A stretch of 64,000 nucleotides of DNA from the NCBI RefSeq assembly GCF_023101765.2, contig NC_064231.1:2804501-2868500 (forward strand). Direction: 5' to 3'. Of this stretch, positions 57,990 through 64,000 are shown piece by piece. The notes beneath the pieces were generated by a model. That model was given only the letters and a program-made list of their open reading frames with translations. It was not told the origin of the DNA and did not search any database. Origin of the DNA: Spodoptera frugiperda (Eukaryota > Arthropoda > Insecta > Lepidoptera > Noctuidae). The position numbers and the translations under genes were made by a program. Within the stretch, counting starts at the first letter, position 1. Each line of letters begins with the position of its first letter.

Positions 57990-59197
57990 TGAAGCTTAGA
58001 ACTAATAATGATATCCATGAAAAATATTTTCCATCATCACTGTGTTTCCTTTTTAATCAAGAAGTCCCCGATTATGGGGTTGTTTTATTAGGTTTTAATT
58101 GATTTATGTAAAGTAAAGTCTGGAGTTGAGTCAAAATCTATCCATGAAGTTTTTCTACCACATTAGACTTATATGTGACTTAATGGTACAGGTACCTCTA
58201 CCAACTCTTTCAATAATAAGAGCTATGATGTGGTATTACAAAATAAAGGGTTCATTAACCCTTTAAACATGTCACAGATACCTCAAGAACCCGCTGTACA
58301 AACAGAACAATGAAATATATCTGATACATTTTGCACTGAATATGAAATTAGTTTGATAACAATAAAATTGACTGGACGATTAACATACCACCTTGAGAGT
58401 GTTACATAATGAAGTTATTGTCCGTGGGTGGTTTTACTTACACCCTGTACTTGTTCTTTGGTGTTTTGTAACCATTGATCTGAACGTGGTATTTATTTAT
58501 GACAATAAAATTAAAAATGCCTTTTGAATGTTAAAATTAAAGACTTTAATTTAATAATTTTCTTTAGGTATGTTAGGTATTCTTACCTTAGGTAGGTACC
58601 TACAGCATCATTTAAATCCGGGATCAGTCAAGATCATCCACTGCTGAATCATTATTTTGCATTCTCCAGTTTGATAATCTTTGCCTAATTACCGCATACA
58701 TAGCATGCATCCATAGCATTCATCTTTCATTATGCAAAGAAAATAGCTTAACTGAGTCTGTTTCCGCCAATGCTAAGCTATGTGTACCAATAAATGTGAT
58801 TGGTGGAAGCCAAACGCATTCCCAGCAACGTAATATAGCAACACATCTCTAGTGGAAAATCACTTTCAGACACTTCTTGAGAGTAGTACAGGCTCTTTTT
58901 TCCGTGGCCTACACTAGTGATAGATGTGTGTTCTTATAAAAACAACCGTGGTTATTATAGAAAGCTCAGTTAACGATACCAAATGGCTACTTTAAAACCG
59001 CAACTTTATGAAAACTACGGAAAGCGAAAGTTCTAATGTTTAGCGGCTATAAGTGAACTTTTAGTCATGTAGACGCTATAAAGTGTACAAACTAGAAAAT
59101 TACTGTATCAGGTGCAGTGTTAAGGTGTCTAGTGTCTATTTTCTCTGTGTATGTTTAGATAATAATGATATGAATGAAAGAAATTCGTGTTAACAAT
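57990..59197. other. No gene seen
   Basis: AT-rich DNA with no recognised repeat or coding signal. Confidence 0.45.
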
Positions 59198-59545
59198 GTT
59201 TTTTTATGGAATAAGCCGGCAAACGAGCAGACGGATCACCTGATGGTATTGGTAAGCAATCGCCGCCGCCCATGGACACTTGAAACACTAAAAGCGTTAC
59301 AAATGCGTTGCCAGTCTTTTGGGAGTTAGGAATTTAAGGGTTGTTGGGGAATCGGGGATTGGGAATTGGGCCTCCGGTAACCTCATTCAAAGAAATGAAA
59401 CACGACGCAAGCGTTGTTTCACATCGGTTTTCTGTGAGGCCGTGGTATCACTCCGGTCGAGCCGGCCCATTCGTTCCGAAGCATGACTGTCTCACACTTG
59501 AGAAGCTATTGGCGTTCCTCGAAGGGGCTATAAACGACTAACGTC
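59198..59545 (+). repeat. LINE-tail family C, longest copy
   Basis: TATGGAATAAGCCGGCAAAC, CGCCGCCGCCCATGGACACT, GGGAATCGGGGATTGGGAAT, GAGGCCGTGGTATCACTCCG and GAGCCGGCCCATTCGTTCCG. It has no ORF of its own; the short frame at 59341-59541 is incidental. Confidence 0.8.
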
Positions 59546-59936
59546 ATAACGAAATTAGGTAAAGAAAGCGACTACAGGAAAGGTTAGTTCTACCTTGACA
59601 TTTTGAGGGGAAAGATTGCGAGGAAAAAACATAGCCATTTTAATCTCTATGTATTTTGTTTACCTATCAATTAGAAATTAACATTGTTTTTATTCATTGT
59701 ATTACTTCTTTAGGTATATTAAATCTACTCGCACAATGTTTTTGAAATTTTGCATTCTATTTATAGCTGAAATTAATAGCCGATTTTAATCAAAGACCCA
59801 TGATGACATGACATTTTCTTAGATAATGAGGTATTTTAAATTTCTGTCATTAATCAGCAGGTAGTAAGGACGTCGGCATTGGCTATTCACAAGGAAATCC
59901 TAAAGGGTAAAAGCAAGCTATTTAATAAGTATGCTG

Positions 59937-60065
59937 TACCCTTAGTACGAGTTTGCCTTGTGTTTAAGGAGATCGAAACACGAGCGCGTTCGGTGATTGG
60001 CCAGCTCGAAAGAACCAACCAATCAGAGCGCTTCGATCTCATAAAGCAAACTCATACTAAGGTTA
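59937..60065. mobile_element. CCAAT-bearing foldback MITE, copy 2
   Basis: TACCCTTAGTACGAGTTTGC and GCAAACTCATACTAAGGTTA ends. The centre has GGTGATTGGCCAGCTCG and CCAACCAATCAGAGCGCTTC. Confidence 0.87.
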
Positions 60066-60629
60066 CTGTATATAAAGTGATATAAAGTTGCGGTTTGTGC
60101 ATGAATATTGAAATTGTGGTTTTGATACCTAAGTACTTAAGTGAGTGTTGCATTTTCCTTCCTCAGTCGTTTGTTTAAGCGATTGGTATAAATATGGTAG
60201 GCAATTTTTTATTGCGGTCTTAAGGGAAGTACCGGGTTTACTTTTTGTTTGTTATAATATAAAGTAGGTATAAACAGTTTTTTAGTATTTTAAATCTCTG
60301 AATTACAATATTAATTGAATTCTCAGTAAATACATACAGGTAAACATAAGTAAAAAGTTGATTTCTAGGTTTTATATTAATAGATAGATTTTAATGAGTT
60401 TCTTGGTAGTTCATTAATCCTAGTTAATTAAAATTATCATGCATTCTCTATAAAATTGGTAAACAATCTTGAGTATCTACAATAAATAAAAATAGATTCA
60501 GAAGTTTGTCTTAAAAATAAGTACGATTTCGTAAAACGGAACGCTCCCGAAAAACGCTACAATAATTATTAATTTTTTAATCATTTTAACAGTTTAAGTT
60601 TTTGTGTTATTCATGAAGCATCAAAGGCT

Positions 60630-60713
60630 GGTTTAAATAAACCAACCAATAACGTGCCGAACGCGCTCTCGCGTCGATTACGTTAAACGTAAAGCAAACT
60701 CATACTAAGGGTA
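60630..60713. mobile_element. CCAAT-bearing MITE, right half only
   Basis: AAACCAACCAATAACGTGCC, GAACGCGCTCTCGCGTCGAT and AAGCAAACTCATACTAAGGG. The left arm is absent or decayed. Confidence 0.8.
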
Positions 60714-61077
60714 CAGATCTTGTCACGTCATACATTTACTTATACCACCCAAAGAATAAAAAAAGACTTTCAAACAAGTTGCAACCAGTAAAAAGTAAAT
60801 GAAACATAATCCCGAAATCATAAATTGCATCAAGCTTCCGCGATCATGATAATCGAAAAAACTTATTTATTTTAAACCTTACGACAATGGAATAGGGGCG
60901 TGTAATCCGAGATTAAAGGTCAAATTGGATTCGATGAGAGTGTCGTGAGTCTGTGGAATAAAAAGAGTGGATCTAAGTAGTGTTTGGTCATGTTTAGAAA
61001 TCTTTGAAGATCTGTGTTCCGTGTTCAGTGATGTAAGTTTTTCAAATTGTTTATGGCTGTCAATGAGACTACAATAT

Positions 61078-61360
61078 AATCGTCACACCTTTTATCGCCG
61101 AAGTGGTAAGCAGAGGTGCACCTTATGGCACTATACAATGTACCTACACCCAATTTTCACAATTTATGCTGTAAGTCCCATATGATAGGGGATGAGCCTA
61201 TAGCCATATACGGGGCACATTTCCAGACTCCGTGCTACTATTGAGAGTTTTCCGAAAATAGCCCAGCAATACTTTGCCAGACCCGGCAGCCGAACCCTTT
61301 TAGCCCTTTGCCCAGCCCTTTGCCCAGCAGTAGCACTTACGACCACTCGGCCAACGAGGC
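61078..61360 (-). mobile_element. tRNA-derived SINE, copy 9
   Basis: Minus-strand head GCCTCGTTGGCCGAGTGGTC, with the B-box area altered by a short CAGCCCTTTGCC duplication (61304-61328). Flanks share GACTAC(A/G)ATATAA (61064-61076 and 61361-61373). Confidence 0.88.
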
Positions 61361-61825
61361 AGACTACGATATAAATGGAGAATTTAGACTGTTTTTAAGA
61401 TCGATGTAATAAAACAAATCTGAACATAGAAGAAGTTTTTACTCTCTGCGGTTTTTATATTGTATATTCCTGAAAGAATAAAAAGCAGGTACAACTTTGA
61501 TTCTTTCTCAGTATGTATAAAAACTAGCATTTGTTGCATAAATGTTTATTTCAGCTTATGTTCATTTAAAGAAAAAACTCCACTGCTAAAAAGTGTTTAC
61601 CTTGAGTGCCGTCGGTTTGAAAGAGGTTTTATGATGCACCGTAACCACAAACATTTGGGATTTTCCTCTCTGAGAGGTGTTTTAAGAGCAGAACGTAGTG
61701 GCTTACCTTTTTACCCAACTACGTATCGCAGGAAGGTCTAATATCCTTCTCTCCAAGTCAGGTAGAGTTTAAGTATACTAAGGTAAAGTTAACTTATAGA
61801 CGTAGTAGGTATCGGTTTACCGACC

Positions 61826-61938
61826 CGGAGCTACGGATTGCCTTACCGAAACTCCGGCTCGAAAAACAAGAGTAGGAACGTGGCAATTTTTAGTCAGTAA
61901 AAGTCTAACACTGGATGATTTTCCCACATTAAAAAAGG
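61826..61938 (+). mobile_element. SINE-like family B, diverged copy
   Basis: CGGAGCTACGGATTGCCTTA, CGGCTCGAAAAACAAGAGTA, ATTTTTAGTCAGTAAAAGTC and a TTCCCACATTAAAAAAGG tail; internal deletion of the CTCGCC part. Confidence 0.78.
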
Positions 61939-62114
61939 TATCGGTTCACAGCTCAGAAAACACAGATTGCTATACCTAATACGATGATGATATTTCCTTT
62001 TTGGCACTTAGAGACTTTCTAAACACGAAGGTAGAAGGTAGATAGCATAGTCATGTCACAGATCTATGTTTAATATACTTATATAAAGCTAAAGAGTAAA
62101 GCTATTTATAAAGC

Positions 62115-62255
62115 TAAAGAGTCTGTTTATTTGAACACGTTAATCTCTGGAACTACTGGTTCAATTTGAAAAAATCTTGTCTATTAAACATCACGCTAAG
62201 ACTAATAGGAGCCGAGAAGAGCGGATGAAACCGCGTTAGTAGCTAGTACCTATAA
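62115..62255. repeat. Insect interspersed repeat, relative of 50745-50930
   Basis: ACACGTTAATCTCTGGAACT, ACTGGTTCAATTTGAAAAAA and GGAGCCGAGAAGAGCGGATG. Confidence 0.45.
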
Positions 62256-64000
62256 AATACTTATTACAATAGTTTTGTCTGGCTTAGGCTAAGTGCCGAT
62301 CCCAACCTCCTTTGAGGAAAGACCATTTGCATTATAAGACAATCTTATTGACTCACTCGAAATGTAATTGTTCTACTTCTTAAAGTTTTATTTCTGAGTT
62401 CAATAACCTCAATAGGTGACATTTTAGTCAACCCGGTGCGGTCATTGAAACCAAAATAAAATAAAAATTACTCTATAATAAGGTAGGTAAGGCTATTATT
62501 AACCTTTATTAGAACTGATATTTTTTTCTAAACGTAGGTATTCTAAATCCAGAACACAAAAGTTTATTTTAGGTCATTAACCCCGACCCTTACTCAGCTC
62601 TAAATGTACCTTTCAACACAAAATCCTAACATTGAATAGCTAGGAACAGATGACCGCACATGTAACTACCCAAAACTGGCAAAGATATTCAACAGATTAT
62701 CGACTTTATTGCGAAAAGCCTAGAGTGGAAAACGATTTGCCAAAATTGGTATAGCTACATGTGCATATTTCAGTGGAAAAGTCGATTGGATGAAATAGAT
62801 TATTTAACAACTTTTGCAGACGACATACTCGTAAATTTCCCTGGATTGAATATTTAAAAACACTCCGTTTCTAGTTTGGGATTCTGCTTGTTTTATTATT
62901 ATTACTCTGTGGACTGAATTTGTGGTATAACGTAGATTAGAAGATAGGTAGAAACTTAGAAGATTCTAGCGACAGGAGGCTTAGGAGGTATAGGTGGCAT
63001 TAAACTTAATACTAAAACAACATTATACAGCTACTAATACGTAGTTTTGTAATTAAAATTAATTACGTTCATAAACTTTTCAAGGATCAAAAGATATTAA
63101 CTAGGATTTAATTTACTTCTAATAACACTTTAAGTGACGTTAGCCATATTAAAAAGAAAAATAATATACATTCTATTAGGTTACTTAATAAAGAGTAATA
63201 AAGTCCAATTTTGCTTGTTATTTAGTGTTTTTTTTTTTTTATAAACAATTGCCAAAATCGCATTCCAAATCGCGGCCATCTTGTATTTCCAATTTCAAAC
63301 GTTTAATTTGTTTTTCTTACAAAATCATTTCATTATGACATTGTCATAGTATAAAGCATAATTAAATGAAAATGTCAGCCTTTTATTGTACAATGTCATA
63401 GAAAAAAGTGCTTGAATCATAGTTAATAGTCTCACGCAGTCACGAGATAATTTGCTCCATGCCTATAAGTGTTAAAGTTGTCGTGAAGTGCTCCGAAACT
63501 GATTATTATTGTACAAAAACTGTGACGCTAAGTAATGCCTGTGGTACACTGAGAGGGAAATTAGAAAATAGAATTCTCATTCTAATTGTTCTCATTGTGT
63601 CGATTATCTGCACATGAGGGTGCATTATTATAGGTAGATATTATTATGGAAAATGAACTAGAGATATGTATGAGAAACGGTGAAACTGATGCAAATGAAA
63701 GAAAATCTTATAAATTGTGTTATAGGGTTTACCTACTCTATTGATGACGTATTGGGTACTACTTATTCTTAAGTACATTTTAACTTTCAGTCGGTTAACA
63801 TTAAATATTTTATAAAATTTGCGAAAACTTTACAACAAAAAAGTCCAATTATTTTGGGCAATTTGTTTAAGCATGACACCAAAACTCCTAACACGTGTAT
63901 TGATTGCAATAGATTAACTAGTAAGAAAGAAAGACCAATAGTTTTTATTAGACTTTACCTGTCTGTCAGACACACAACTCCGCAGGTAGGTAATTGCGAA
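62256..64000. other. No gene seen
   Basis: AT-rich sequence to the end of the window, with a long T-run at 63228-63240. No coding signal or recognised repeat. Confidence 0.45.

Noticed and set aside
61460..61741. 93-codon plus-strand frame
   Set aside because: Low-complexity composition in the first half, no motif, no upstream or downstream exon; not supported as a gene.

Overview
This is AT-rich, intron- and repeat-dominated animal nuclear DNA. I infer a noctuid-type moth (Helicoverpa/Spodoptera-like). One exon series is clearly calreticulin, and the rest is packed with short interspersed families typical of Lepidoptera: a tRNA-derived SINE beginning GCCTCGTTGGTCGAGTGG and ending in an ATCCCC-AAGGG/CTTCGGGGAT hairpin, a second SINE-like family carrying GGTGGTTTTTAGTCAGTAAG, LINE 3' tails and foldback MITEs. 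Species assignment is inference; nothing here was compared with a database.

Two genes can be supported. (1) The last four coding exons of calreticulin lie on the + strand (4034-5851). They encode the end of the N-domain, the full P-domain repeats and the acidic C-domain ending HDEL. The 5' exons lie before the window, so bases 1-4033 are one large intron filled with nested transposons. (2) On the - strand at 12431-10086 I reconstruct a four-exon gene for an 88-residue secreted peptide: signal peptide, 28-nt microexon, Thr/Pro-rich exon, and a terminal exon whose stop codon sits inside its AATAAA. All four exons keep phase, all three introns have GT-AG ends, the CDS is exactly 89 codons, and a TATA box lies upstream. 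I do not recognise the protein. It is the best candidate for something undescribed, and it is too split up for any of its exons to form a long open frame.

Layout. 1-4033: calreticulin intron with a composite R1-type plus jockey-type LINE insertion inside an older repeat, and two SINEs, one only 28 bp from the splice acceptor. 4034-6310: calreticulin exons and 3' UTR. 7155-9212: piggyBac-like element with a TTAA target and a nested LINE copy. 9805-10061: Harbinger-type MITE. 10086-12490: the secreted-peptide gene, with a 416-bp retroposon in its last intron. 12800-18050: SINEs and weak remnants. 18060-19215: a 64-bp-period GCGTAG-rich minisatellite split by a 418-bp inverted-repeat element. 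20597-20907: a MITE carrying a SINE. 24325-26051: a tandem duplication of about 0.85 kb. 26934-64000: gene-poor sequence with many SINEs, LINE tails, CCAAT-bearing MITEs, and a perfect 56-bp-arm hairpin at 57170-57319 flanked by 14-bp direct repeats.

No rRNA genes, true tRNA genes, CRISPR arrays or bacterial-type operons are present. From 13 kb onward I found no gene I can defend. A few possible exons and GC-rich islands are listed at low confidence.
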